From Niabella sp. (lineage in GTDB: Bacteria; Bacteroidota; Bacteroidia; Chitinophagales; Chitinophagaceae), in NCBI GenBank assembly GCA_017744715.1, contig JAGIAT010000024.1, positions 1-47,739 of the forward strand: 47,739 nt of DNA. Reading direction: 5' to 3'. Under the pieces are notes generated by a model. It did no database searches and was not told the DNA's origin. It saw only the letters and a program-made list of their open reading frames with translations. A program made the translations under genes and the position numbers. Positions 1-9,521 of the stretch are shown one piece after another (position 1 is the first letter of the stretch; the number at the start of each line of letters is the position of its first letter).

Positions 1-78
1 TTGTCAACCTATTTTAGGCATGCACAGAACTCAACCTGAAACATTGAACTTTAAACCTTAAACGGGGGCCTTGACGGT

Positions 79-3000
79 TTATTCAATCATTACGTTTTTA
101 ATGGTCTCCCTGCCGTAAAAAACGGGGTAATACATCAGCTCGGCTTTGGCAGGGTTTAATACATAATTTCCGGTGTACCGGGGCATCAGTTCAATGTCAA
201 ACGTATACGTACCCTGCTGCATTTTTGTACAGAAGATGGCCGTTTTGTTTTTGAGATATTCGCGATGCGTTTCTACGCCCCAAAATTTTTGTATCTTATT
301 TCCATAACTGCATCCCGCGGGTACGGGTACTTCAATCATTACATAATCAGCGTCGGCTCTGGCGGTTACTTCCACCCGTAACAGGGCCGTTTTACCAGCC
401 TTCAATACCGGTACATTGCCACCATCCTGTATCAGGCGGGAGCTTACAGTAAAATCTTTGGAGATGGCTTGCGGCGTCCTGTTCTGAAACTGCTGGTAAG
501 CGGTGATGTACACCGGCATGTCTCCCTCCTTTTTGATCTGCAGCTGGGTGCCGGCTTCGTATTGCTGTTCAAAGGGAAACCTGTCAAACCGTGTATGATT
601 GATCTCAACTATTGCTGGTTTTGGCTTCAGTTCCGTGTCAAATAATTCCGGTAAAATAGTTTCAAGGATCAGGGACGACTCATACGTGTTGCGCCATTGT
701 CCATCCTTCCGCTGCTCCAGAAAATACTGGCGGATCTGGCTCAATTCGTTATTATAGCCACCGGCGCGCCGCAATATCCGGTACATCATCAGGGTATTCT
801 GGATGCTGTTATTCCAAAACCGCCATCCTTCCTCGCCCCAGTAGATACCGCCAAACATTGTTTGTTTATGTAGCTTTACAAGGGAGTCTATACGGATCTT
901 TAACCCGCCCTGCTGCTTTAATTCCAGTAGCTCCAGTTGCTCATACAGTGCTTTTTTCCGTTTTTGGTAAAGCGTGTCCGCTTCTTTTAACCGGATCCAG
1001 TCCCGGATCACCTGGCTGCCGTTCAGCTGCGCCAGCAGGCGCACCAGTTTGGGATGGGCACCGGCACCCTGGTCGGCAACTTTAGCCTGCAGATAACGGT
1101 ACAGCAGATCTGTATTCAACGTTGTGGTATATCCCTGGCGTTGCGCTTCCATGAGTGCTTCCACCACATGCAGGCTGATCCACGGTTCTACCAGCGTTCC
1201 CTGCCACCAGCCCCAAAGACCGTCGGTCGATTTATGGTCATCCAGTTTTTTTAATACCGCCCGGATATTCTTTTCGTAAGGAAACGGTTCTTTCAGATAT
1301 GCCCGCAATTTCTTTTCCAGCAACAGGGATTTTAGTTTGGAGGCCAGTTGTTCGTTACACAGGTATTCATAATCCCGCAGGCGTTTCATCTCATCCAGCA
1401 ATACGGGAAAAACCGAAGTTTCTGCCCGTACGGTGCCGGTGCCCTTGTCCTTATCGAGCCGGTACTGTATTGCCGTATCTCCCGGTAAAACGGAGAACCA
1501 GCCCACGGTTTCCTTTACGCCGGCCGGATACAGGGGAATGCTTCTCCGTTCCCCGTCGAAATAGCCATTGGATTGTTTGAGTGCATATTCAAAATGCAGG
1601 CTATCTTTTCCCTGTGCAGCAATCATTACCGTATCCAGGTGTGCATGCATAACGGTTAGCTCACTGTTGCGTAAAGTGGTATCCATAAACCTGAAGCTGC
1701 GTACAAGCGTCTCCGGCATTGATGTATAATTCATCAGCTTGCCAATCACATTCATTTTATCACCTTCCACTGCAAATTGAGGGGCAACAAAATTAGCGCT
1801 CAGTGTTTTAAAGGAGCGGATGGTTTGTTCCTGGTAACCGCTTTGCCGCTGACCGGTAAAGGCTATCAGCCGGGTTTTCCAGCTGGTGATGTCATCCGGG
1901 AAAGTGACCGTAAAGCTGGCTTCCCCGTTCTCATCCGTTACCAGGCGCGGCTGCCAGAAACCTTCATCGGAAAAACGTGCACGTAAGGTTTGAGTTCCTT
2001 CCTGTAAAGTACCCGATCCGTTGACCACGGCGTTCCCCTTTTTGGTTTTAACGATCACTACCCCGTTTGCACCTCCGGATCCGTAAATAGCTGTGGCATC
2101 GGCCTCCTTAAGTACATTCATTTGTTCAATATCATCCGGGTTCAGGGCGCTGATATCCCCATCAAAGGGAAGTCCGTCTACCAATATCAGCGGTTTTTTC
2201 CCGGGCAGTGTGCTACTGCCTCTTAACCGGATATCACCCACCGCCACCCCTGCTACCCTTCCGGTTAAGGAAGTGGAAAGGCGGTTACCGGAAATACTTG
2301 CTACCGCCCCCACAACAGCGCTTTTCCGCTGTGTACCATATCCTACCACAACCACTTCATTCAGCTGCCCTTTAGCATCCTCCAGTATAATGGTATCGAA
2401 ACGCCCTCCGGCATCCACCTGCTTTGAAATATAACCCAATGCTGAAACCGCAAGCCTTCCTCTTGCGGGTATTTTTAACCGGAAGCGTCCGGCTTTATCG
2501 GTAACCGTACCTACCTGTTGGTTCATACCCTGGATTTCCACAACAGCTCCACCAATGGGATTGCCATCAAATGACATCACCACGCCCTTTACTTCGCGGT
2601 TCAGTAATTCGGGGGTGAAGTACGACCTGTTAAACAAGCGGATGATCGCTTCCGGTACGGGAGAACGGTAATAACCGTATTGCGTGCGCTTATCTTCTTT
2701 GATGTACCGGTCCAGCAACAGCGTGAAGCTGTCTGCCGGATGGATCTTAAACTGCGACCAGGAGTGATAATTAATACCGCTTGCCGTCACCTGTACATTG
2801 GCTGCTTTAAAATACCGGTTGTCCTTTAACAGGAACAGCAGCTGATAGCGGCCCGGTGCCAAGGGTGCAAATGCGGTGGCTGCACCATTGTATACCTGCA
2901 AAAAATGCGGTCGCGAAGGGTCTGTCAGAATGATGTTTTTTATATAGGGCAGTTGATTTGTAAACGCCGTATCGATATAAAAGGAGAGTCTGCCGGTAGT

Positions 3001-5853
3001 TCTCTCGTCCGGAGTGTATGTAGAAAATAACTGCGTGGTACGGCTGCGCAGGTCGAAGAAATCATTCCACAGGGTATCCAGATCCGCATCACGCAGCACC
3101 TGCTGGCGGTAATCCCGGCTCAATATATTATTGCCGCGCAGCAGGGTATCAAATATGTACATACCGGGGTACGATTTTTGTTTGATTAACCCCGGAGAAA
3201 AGGTATATACAAAACCGGGTTCCTTGGTAAACACCTGGTCCATCAGGTCCGCCTGGAAGAATAACCGGTCGGTTCGTATGGGTCCTACCAGCAGATCACG
3301 CTGCCATGGAAGGGTTATTCCGGGCGGATTGAGCAGTAAACGGATGGAATCATACCGGATAAAGGTTTGTCCGTCACTAAAATTATTTTGTACCCGCAGG
3401 AAATAAGGGTGCAGCCGCTGCCGTTCCACCCGTGTTAATATATTCTTCAGGCGGGTTACCCGGGCCTGTGTATTCAGCGTATCGGCCTCCACACTAAATA
3501 CGGTGCGCATCCCTTTTTTGAAATAAAAATCCCTGATCCAAACTTCGTGTTCCGGCGTCCGCAACCGGATACTGTGTGCACCCGGTTCGATAGGAAAGGC
3601 ATAGTGCTGCAGTTGTTGGGCCTGCTCAAAATATACGGGCACTTCATCTACATAAACAATGCTGACGGGTTCTATGGCGCCGTTGCGTACCACGAATGGT
3701 GCAAATTGTGTAAGGCTATCTTTTATTACTTCGGTTTGCAGGTATAGGCCCCTGGGATTGGTAAAACGATAATATTCGATGGTATCCAGTCCCAGCTGGC
3801 GGCTCCATTTCTGCCAGTTCATCTGTATGTTTCCACTGGCGGCTGCTGCTTCGCTTTCCAGTTCAACGCGCCAGGTTTTCCGTGCATAAAAACTACGGCT
3901 GAAATCGGGTACAAACGGGGCGCCCGTATTAAATTTAGCGGTATGGGCATAGGCTGTCAGATCGGCATCGGGCACCGGTTTATTCCGGGCATCGGTTATT
4001 GCTACTTTCAGGTGCACTTTTTGGCCGGGGTAAATGACTTCCGGTGCCAGCAATTTTATATTCAGTGTTTGCGCATCGTAAAAACTGCTTACTTCTTTTT
4101 GTTGCTCCGCATCATTCCAGAAATAACTGATATGAAAATGTGCTGCGCGCTTGTTCGTATGATTGATCACCGTATCAAGCGTTGTACCATATCCTCTTAA
4201 TAACACGTCATTTCCGGAGAACACCGTATACCAGAAGGGAATTTTATGTTCATTGGCAACCGCCAGCTGTACCTTTTTTTCCGAATGAGCCGCGGCAATC
4301 CGGATACCATCATCAAATTGATACGGCGATTTTATGGCCCTGACACCGTTGTCCAGTACCAGCTCATACCAGGCGGCCTGGTAATTCATTTGAAGGGCCA
4401 GCGGCAATTGCACCCGTTGCGAATCAACCAGCTGCCCGCCGGAACGGGTATAAAGCCACCCGGCCTGCCGTTGCATGATACTGTCTTTGCGGTACTCCAG
4501 GTAAAGACTGTCTTTTACAAAACGCGCCGCAATGGTTCCGCTGTCTTTTTGCTGCTGCTTATCATAATTCAGGTACAGGTTTGCCGAACGGGTTTCATTA
4601 TTGCTGTTCAGCATTTTAAAATGAAGGTTATAAGAAAGCTGCACCGCCGGGAAAATGCTATCGGGTATCAACAAGCGGGTTTCGCCTACCGGATCCAGGC
4701 TGAGCGTGGTTTTCCAAAGGGTATCCGGCACAAAAACCGCGTCTTTATAAAAGGCAGTAACCCCTTGCGTACGCGCAACAATCTCCACACGTGCATCCGG
4801 AACCGCCAGGTCATTTTCATCGGTGGCCTTCATATACACCGCAACGGGTTTGCCGGGATATTGTATTTTCTTATCAGTGCGCACCTCAAAACGCAATGCA
4901 TTTAGTTCGTATTCCTCGTAATAAAAATGGCCCGATGCCCGGGTAACCGGAAGGCCGGCTACAGAATCCATAAGCAGGATCTGGTACTGCCGGTCCAGCA
5001 ATAATTTCAGCGAATCCGTCAGTACAAACTGGTATTCATAACCGCCTTCCCTGTAAGGATAGAGCAGCGTCAGTTGTTTTTGCCCGGATGGTCCGCTAAG
5101 CAGCACCTGCAAAGGCCGATTCCCGGCCGTTGTATTTTTATCAAAAAAGAGATAGGCCTTAAACTTTACCGTGTCGTAAGGTTTGTATTTGGGTTTGCTG
5201 AACACGAAAAAGCTTCCGGAGCCCGTTGGTACTGCCTTCCGGCGATGTTTTTTCAGGAAAACGGACCGCACCTGTTTTACCGGAAACATTGAACGTATCC
5301 GTTTGCGGAGGGATGGTTTTTGGGGTATATCTGCATCATCCGAATCGAAGGTAAAATAACTGGATACGCCTTTGTATACCACCTTCAGGTAAGCTGCTCC
5401 TCCGGGATAGCGTCCACCGTATAAATGCGCTGCCGGGTTATAATATAACCGCTTGCCCCGGGGTGTAAATACCCTTGCATCGGCAACCGGCTTTCCGGCC
5501 GGATCTGTGATGCTGAACTGAAACTCCTTTTTATTGTTAATAAAAGAAAGCCGGGTATTGCCATTCATGATCAGGGTATAATGCAGCTGGTTGCCCTGTG
5601 CCTGTACGCTGAGGTAATTTCCATAGGGCAATGCCCGGGTGCTTCCTTTTTTTGTATCGTAACGGTCCACCAATGTGTGTAAGAATGCATCGGTTAATTG
5701 CAGGGGCTTAAGCATCAGCAGTTCCGTTTCCTTATCGGCAAGCTGGTACACTTCGGTAAGGGGACCGTTGGTAGCGCTGACAGACAGTCGGCTTTGAGCC
5801 CTTAAGGTACTGATGCAAAGCAGCAGGGCCAGTAGTAGTATCGTTTTTCTCAT
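79..5853 (-). CDS. Alpha-2-macroglobulin-like protein with inserted TonB-plug domain
   Basis: This 1924-residue protein starts with a signal peptide (hydrophobic run, likely cut after A19) and so is exported. Beta-rich macroglobulin (MG) modules fill the first ~1080 residues. Residues ~1085-1165 form a carboxypeptidase-regulatory-like fold. Residues ~1165-1270 read as a SusC/RagA-type TonB plug (VVVVGYGTQRK at its start, ATAIYGSGGANGVVIVKTKKG-like end). An A2M domain follows (~1300-1335, TSWKTR). A CNEQ thioester motif lies at residues 1499-1502 and an alpha-helical thioester domain after it. There is no beta-barrel, so it cannot be a TonB transporter. In bacterial A2M proteins the thioester traps attacking proteases; that role is inferred here. 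The protein is longer than E. coli YfhM-type A2M, largely because of the insert. It is transcribed alone, divergently from the AraC-type gene. Confidence 0.9.
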   Translation of the reverse strand: MRKTILLLALLLCISTLRAQSRLSVSATNGPLTEVYQLADKETELLMLKPLQLTDAFLHTLVDRYDTKKGSTRALPYGNYLSVQAQGNQLHYTLIMNGNTRLSFINNKKEFQFSITDPAGKPVADARVFTPRGKRLYYNPAAHLYGGRYPGGAAYLKVVYKGVSSYFTFDSDDADIPQKPSLRKRIRSMFPVKQVRSVFLKKHRRKAVPTGSGSFFVFSKPKYKPYDTVKFKAYLFFDKNTTAGNRPLQVLLSGPSGQKQLTLLYPYREGGYEYQFVLTDSLKLLLDRQYQILLMDSVAGLPVTRASGHFYYEEYELNALRFEVRTDKKIQYPGKPVAVYMKATDENDLAVPDARVEIVARTQGVTAFYKDAVFVPDTLWKTTLSLDPVGETRLLIPDSIFPAVQLSYNLHFKMLNSNNETRSANLYLNYDKQQQKDSGTIAARFVKDSLYLEYRKDSIMQRQAGWLYTRSGGQLVDSQRVQLPLALQMNYQAAWYELVLDNGVRAIKSPYQFDDGIRIAAAHSEKKVQLAVANEHKIPFWYTVFSGNDVLLRGYGTTLDTVINHTNKRAAHFHISYFWNDAEQQKEVSSFYDAQTLNIKLLAPEVIYPGQKVHLKVAITDARNKPVPDADLTAYAHTAKFNTGAPFVPDFSRSFYARKTWRVELESEAAAASGNIQMNWQKWSRQLGLDTIEYYRFTNPRGLYLQTEVIKDSLTQFAPFVVRNGAIEPVSIVYVDEVPVYFEQAQQLQHYAFPIEPGAHSIRLRTPEHEVWIRDFYFKKGMRTVFSVEADTLNTQARVTRLKNILTRVERQRLHPYFLRVQNNFSDGQTFIRYDSIRLLLNPPGITLPWQRDLLVGPIRTDRLFFQADLMDQVFTKEPGFVYTFSPGLIKQKSYPGMYIFDTLLRGNNILSRDYRQQVLRDADLDTLWNDFFDLRSRTTQLFSTYTPDERTTGRLSFYIDTAFTNQLPYIKNIILTDPSRPHFLQVYNGAATAFAPLAPGRYQLLFLLKDNRYFKAANVQVTASGINYHSWSQFKIHPADSFTLLLDRYIKEDKRTQYGYYRSPVPEAIIRLFNRSYFTPELLNREVKGVVMSFDGNPIGGAVVEIQGMNQQVGTVTDKAGRFRLKIPARGRLAVSALGYISKQVDAGGRFDTIILEDAKGQLNEVVVVGYGTQRKSAVVGAVASISGNRLSTSLTGRVAGVAVGDIRLRGSSTLPGKKPLILVDGLPFDGDISALNPDDIEQMNVLKEADATAIYGSGGANGVVIVKTKKGNAVVNGSGTLQEGTQTLRARFSDEGFWQPRLVTDENGEASFTVTFPDDITSWKTRLIAFTGQRQSGYQEQTIRSFKTLSANFVAPQFAVEGDKMNVIGKLMNYTSMPETLVRSFRFMDTTLRNSELTVMHAHLDTVMIAAQGKDSLHFEYALKQSNGYFDGERRSIPLYPAGVKETVGWFSVLPGDTAIQYRLDKDKGTGTVRAETSVFPVLLDEMKRLRDYEYLCNEQLASKLKSLLLEKKLRAYLKEPFPYEKNIRAVLKKLDDHKSTDGLWGWWQGTLVEPWISLHVVEALMEAQRQGYTTTLNTDLLYRYLQAKVADQGAGAHPKLVRLLAQLNGSQVIRDWIRLKEADTLYQKRKKALYEQLELLELKQQGGLKIRIDSLVKLHKQTMFGGIYWGEEGWRFWNNSIQNTLMMYRILRRAGGYNNELSQIRQYFLEQRKDGQWRNTYESSLILETILPELFDTELKPKPAIVEINHTRFDRFPFEQQYEAGTQLQIKKEGDMPVYITAYQQFQNRTPQAISKDFTVSSRLIQDGGNVPVLKAGKTALLRVEVTARADADYVMIEVPVPAGCSYGNKIQKFWGVETHREYLKNKTAIFCTKMQQGTYTFDIELMPRYTGNYVLNPAKAELMYYPVFYGRETIKNVMIE

Positions 5854-6094
5854 AATATAGATATGCTATACACAGGATGCAGCCCGCAATAGAATTACAC
5901 AAGGGCGCAAATATTTTTTTTATGGCCGCTGATGCGCAGATTTGGGCTTTTCTTTATGATGCCGCAAATCATTGTTGCAGCTGCGCTAAACAACAGGCTC
6001 CGGTTGTGCAATTGCTTATCCTCTGTTATTTGCTTAATTTTACGTCTTCCCGGAAAAGTGTTCATCGATTTGCCGGTACTGAAATAAGGATACA

Positions 6095-6655
6095 ATGAAA
6101 CTCTATATAAAAAACATGGTATGCAACCGCTGTAAAATGGCGGTAAAAACGGAATTGGAAAAGCTTCACCTCCACGCGGTTTCTGTTGAATTGGGCGAAG
6201 TTGAGCTGGAGCGCGCACTTACCCCCGGTGAAAAGCAGCAACTGGAGTCGGGCCTGAACGAGCTGGGTTTTGAACTGATCGATGATAAAAAAAGCCGGAT
6301 GATCGAAACCATCAAAAAGCACATTATACAACTGGTACACCAGCAGGATGGAGCATTAAAAGTTAACCTTTCCGATTACCTCAGCAGCCAGCTGCATCAT
6401 GATTACAATTATATGTCGAACCTTTTTTCCGAGGTAGAGGGTACCACTATTGAAAAGTACTTTATCCATCAAAAGATCGAACGTGTAAAGGAACTGCTGG
6501 TGTATGATGAATTATCGCTTAGCGAGATCGCCTTTCAGCTCAATTATTCCAGCGTGGCACATTTAAGTAACCAGTTTAAAAAAGTAACCGGTTTTACCCC
6601 CAGCCATTTTAAAAATATCCGGGCAGAAAAACGAAAACCGCTGGATATGGTGTAG
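6095..6655 (+). CDS. AraC-family regulator with N-terminal HMA-like domain
   Basis: A 186-residue putative transcription regulator. Residues 1-65 resemble a heavy-metal-associated (HMA) fold with a CNRC (CxxC) motif at C10-C13. Residues ~90-180 are an AraC-type double helix-turn-helix (SLSEIAFQLNYSSVAHLSNQFKKV region, ending FTPSHFKN). AraC proteins of this size with a ferredoxin-like N-terminus occur in Bacteroidota; sensing of a metal or another thiol-reactive ligand through the CxxC pair is inference. The next gene, mnmH, lies close downstream on the same strand, followed by selD, so this regulator may control or be co-transcribed with the selenium genes. The copper ATPase group lies 11 kb away and is an alternative target. 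Confidence 0.8.
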   Translation: MKLYIKNMVCNRCKMAVKTELEKLHLHAVSVELGEVELERALTPGEKQQLESGLNELGFELIDDKKSRMIETIKKHIIQLVHQQDGALKVNLSDYLSSQLHHDYNYMSNLFSEVEGTTIEKYFIHQKIERVKELLVYDELSLSEIAFQLNYSSVAHLSNQFKKVTGFTPSHFKNIRAEKRKPLDMV

Positions 6656-6710
6656 CTACCGCTCTATGCCGCTGCACCATAAAAATACATTACCTTCACC
6701 GGCGGTAAAT

Positions 6711-7745
6711 ATGGTACAAAGTATACCCATCCATCATTGGATACAAGACGCTCAAACGCTGCCCCTGGTGGATGTGCGCACACCTGCAGAATTTATGCAG
6801 GGGCATATTCCAGGGGCGGTTAATGTACCGTTGTTCAGTAACGAAGAGCGTGTACAAGTGGGTACCACCTATAAACAGGTGAGCCGGGAAGAGGCCATTC
6901 TCCTGGGTTTTGAGCTCACCGGGCCAAAATGGGCGGCCTTTATCCGGCAATGCCTGCAAATAGCTCCCGGTAAGCAAATTGCCGTTCACTGCTGGCGGGG
7001 AGGCATGCGCAGCGGTGCCATGGCATGGGCCCTGGGCCTGTATGGCTTTGAGGTATGCACCATAACCGGAGGGTATAAGTCTTACCGCCGCTGGGCGCAC
7101 CGGCAGTTTGAACGGGCTTACAATATCCGGGTATTGGGTGGCATGACCGGATCGGGTAAAACGCGTTTGCTGCAGTACATGAAGCAACAGGGGCAACAGG
7201 TCATCGACCTGGAGGAGCTGGCACAACACCAGGGTTCTTCCTATGGAACCATGAACAAAATGGTACAGCCCACACAGGAACAGTTTGAGAACGACCTGGC
7301 CTGGCAATTAAAGGATATGCATCCGGAGCCGCTCTTATGGCTGGAGGATGAGTGCCAGAAGATCGGTAAACGAAGCATTCCCCTGCCCTTGTGGCAACAA
7401 ATGCGCACCGCACTACTGGTGGATGTACAGGTTCCGCTGGGACAACGGGTAAACCGGTTGCTGCAGGATTATGGCCACCTGGATCCTGATTTTTTAGCAG
7501 CAAGTACCGAACGCATTCACAAACGGCTGGGGCCGCTGCAGACCAAACAGGCTGTTGCTGCCATCCGGGAAGGGCGTATGGCCGATTTTATCCGCATTGC
7601 ACTGGTATATTATGACAAAGCGTATCGCAAAGGCCTGGCCATGCGTACACCGGGGAATGTATTTGAGCTGGAAACCTCCGGTAACGATATACCGGCCGAT
7701 TACCAGCGGCTCCTGGCCTTTGCCGAAACACTGACGGCACAGTAA
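6711..7745 (+). CDS. mnmH: tRNA 2-selenouridine synthase (SelU/MnmH)
   Basis: A rhodanese plus P-loop enzyme that replaces the sulfur of 2-thiouridine at the wobble base of certain tRNAs with selenium from selenophosphate, passing through a geranylated intermediate. An N-terminal rhodanese domain has the active-site loop HCWRGGMRS with its cysteine at residue 94. A Walker A motif GGMTGSGKT is at residues 143-151. I chose the ATG at 6711 (344 aa). An in-frame ATG at 6666 would add 15 residues that do not look conserved. The shorter form puts the catalytic cysteine close to position 97 of the E. coli enzyme, and a -7-like TACCTTCA lies at 6691-6698, just upstream. The gene is followed 58 bp later by selD, which supplies its substrate. 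Confidence 0.93.
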   Translation: MVQSIPIHHWIQDAQTLPLVDVRTPAEFMQGHIPGAVNVPLFSNEERVQVGTTYKQVSREEAILLGFELTGPKWAAFIRQCLQIAPGKQIAVHCWRGGMRSGAMAWALGLYGFEVCTITGGYKSYRRWAHRQFERAYNIRVLGGMTGSGKTRLLQYMKQQGQQVIDLEELAQHQGSSYGTMNKMVQPTQEQFENDLAWQLKDMHPEPLLWLEDECQKIGKRSIPLPLWQQMRTALLVDVQVPLGQRVNRLLQDYGHLDPDFLAASTERIHKRLGPLQTKQAVAAIREGRMADFIRIALVYYDKAYRKGLAMRTPGNVFELETSGNDIPADYQRLLAFAETLTAQ

Positions 7746-7803
7746 AAGGACGGCGGTATCTTTAATCCGGCATGCGGTCAATACAGGTAACAGAACATAT
7801 TTT

Positions 7804-8844
7804 ATGGAAACAACATTCAGACTCACACAATATTCGCATGGTGCCGGCTGTGGCTGTAAGATCAGTCCGGCCCTGCTGGATAAAATCTTACATACAACGA
7901 TACCAACGGCTATAGCAGACCCGCGCTTGCTGGTAGGCAATGATAAACGCGATGATGCGGCGGTGCTGGACCTGGGCAATGGTACGGCACTCATCTCCAC
8001 CACCGATTTTTTTATGCCCATTGTGGATGATGCCTACGATTTCGGGCGCATTGCGGCCACCAACGCTATCAGCGATGTGTATGCCATGGGCGGCAAACCG
8101 GTACTAGCCATTGCCATACTCGGCTGGCCCATTGATCAGCTTCCTCCGGAGGTGGCCGGCCGGGTACTGGAGGGCGCAAGAGCCGTTTGTGCCGATGCCG
8201 GCATTGCCCTGGCCGGCGGCCATAGCATCGATTGCCCGGAACCGGTATTTGGTCTGGCCGTAAATGGCCTGGTAGAACTTTCGCATTTAAAACAGAACGC
8301 CACTGCCCTGCCGGGGTGCCGGTTGTACCTGACGAAGGCATTGGGTGTAGGGATCTTGTCAACTGCCCAAAAACGCGGGCTACTGCAGCCGGAAGATGCC
8401 GCCGTTGCTTTAAAAAGCATGATGGCACTGAACAAGCCCGGTGAAGCGTTGGGCAAACTCGAAGCGGTTAAAGCGATGACGGATGTAACCGGCTTCGGAC
8501 TGTTGGGGCACCTGGCGGAGATGTGCGCCGGCAGCGGGTTATCGGCCGTATTGGAATTTGATAAAGTGCCCGTGATACCAGGTATTGATAGGTATCTGGA
8601 CCAGGATTGTGTGCCAGGAGGTACCCGCCGCAACTGGGCCAGTTATGGAAATAAGATCGGTCCGCTAACGGAGCGTCAGCAACAGATCCTTGCCGACCCG
8701 CAAACCAGCGGTGGTTTATTAGTGGCCGTATCGGCAGAAGGTACCGCTCAATTTGAAAAACTGATGCAGGAACAGGGCTATTCCCTGACATCCTTTGGCC
8801 GGCTGCAACCGCAGGACAACGGACCGCTGATCCGCATAGCCTGA
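7804..8844 (+). CDS. selD: Selenide, water dikinase (selenophosphate synthetase)
   Basis: Makes selenophosphate from selenide and ATP. The 346-residue protein is nearly collinear with E. coli SelD: the N-terminal segment YSHGAGCGCKISP carries the catalytic Cys16 and Lys19 (C17 and K20 in E. coli), followed by DDAAV, STTDFFMPIVDD, the AIR-synthase-like core LAGGHSID, KAMTDVTGFGLLGHL and DPQTSGGLL. The catalytic position is cysteine, not selenocysteine, and no in-frame TGA is present. It follows mnmH on the same strand. No selA, selB or Sec tRNA is seen in this window, so the pair is best explained by tRNA 2-selenouridine synthesis. A -7-like TATCTTTA at 7757-7764 could give it its own promoter. 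Confidence 0.96.
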   Translation: METTFRLTQYSHGAGCGCKISPALLDKILHTTIPTAIADPRLLVGNDKRDDAAVLDLGNGTALISTTDFFMPIVDDAYDFGRIAATNAISDVYAMGGKPVLAIAILGWPIDQLPPEVAGRVLEGARAVCADAGIALAGGHSIDCPEPVFGLAVNGLVELSHLKQNATALPGCRLYLTKALGVGILSTAQKRGLLQPEDAAVALKSMMALNKPGEALGKLEAVKAMTDVTGFGLLGHLAEMCAGSGLSAVLEFDKVPVIPGIDRYLDQDCVPGGTRRNWASYGNKIGPLTERQQQILADPQTSGGLLVAVSAEGTAQFEKLMQEQGYSLTSFGRLQPQDNGPLIRIA

Positions 8845-8886
8845 TAACCCGCTAAACGCGGCTGCGTTCAGTAAATACGATTGCAC

Positions 8887-9276
8887 TCAGGTCTTCTGTT
8901 GCAGCTGCCAGTAATGGCCGAAGGGATCTTTAATTGTACCCTGCCGGTAACCATAATCATAATCCTGCAGGGGGCTTATTTCTTTGGCTCCGGCATTAAT
9001 GGCACTTTTCATGGTGGCATCCACATCCGCCACAAACAGGCCGATGCAAACCGTTGTACCGTTGTGCGCGCCCGGCGAAAAATAAAAGGATTTTGCCGTG
9101 GTTTCATGCAGGTGAAACAACGCTTCGTCAAGACGTAGTTCAGCTACATGAATGCTGCCGTCCTCATTGGAAAAGCGTCTTAATTCCACGGCTCCGAATG
9201 CTTTTTCATAAAAAGAAATATCCTGTATCCCGTTAGGAATAAAGAGCTCGGGCGCAAAAAAGGGGTTGCTATTCAT
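8887..9276 (-). CDS. VOC-family (glyoxalase/PhnB-like) protein
   Basis: A 129-residue single-domain protein with the beta-alpha-beta-beta-beta repeats of the vicinal-oxygen-chelate superfamily. Visible marks are PELFIPNGIQDISFYEKAFGA at the start, VADVDATMKSAINAGAKEI in the middle and IKDPFGHYWQLQQ at the end, which is typical of the PhnB-like branch. The longer reading from 9357 adds 27 poorly conserved residues, so the ATG at 9274-9276 is preferred. The substrate cannot be told from sequence; relatives include glyoxalases, antibiotic-binding proteins and many of unknown role. It converges on selD and diverges from the hydrolase gene. Confidence 0.85.
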   Translation of the reverse strand: MNSNPFFAPELFIPNGIQDISFYEKAFGAVELRRFSNEDGSIHVAELRLDEALFHLHETTAKSFYFSPGAHNGTTVCIGLFVADVDATMKSAINAGAKEISPLQDYDYGYRQGTIKDPFGHYWQLQQKT

Positions 9277-9521
9277 TGTTTGGAGTATTGTGCTTTTTCT
9301 CCCGGATTTACACAGATCGTTTACGTGGTTCGTCGTTGATGGTTCCTTTCTATACAAGGTCTACGTCATTCACGGGAACTTTTACCCGCTAATTTACGCA
9401 GATCTTTTTACGGGCAGATCACCAGTGCCCTCTTCCGGAGCTTATTTTGCCTATCTTTATCATCATAAAAGCCCGTCCATATTACTAACCTTTATTTACT
9501 CAACCACATTGTCAAATTTAT

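Noticed and set aside
79..5853. A2M frame as two genes fused by assembly error
   Set aside because: The frame is continuous across the plug and A2M domains, with no internal start or composition break that I could see.
7804..8844. Selenocysteine in SelD
   Set aside because: The catalytic position is a TGT cysteine codon and no in-frame TGA is present.
9277..9357. 27-residue extension of the VOC protein
   Set aside because: It lacks family similarity; the ATG at 9274-9276 fits the domain start.
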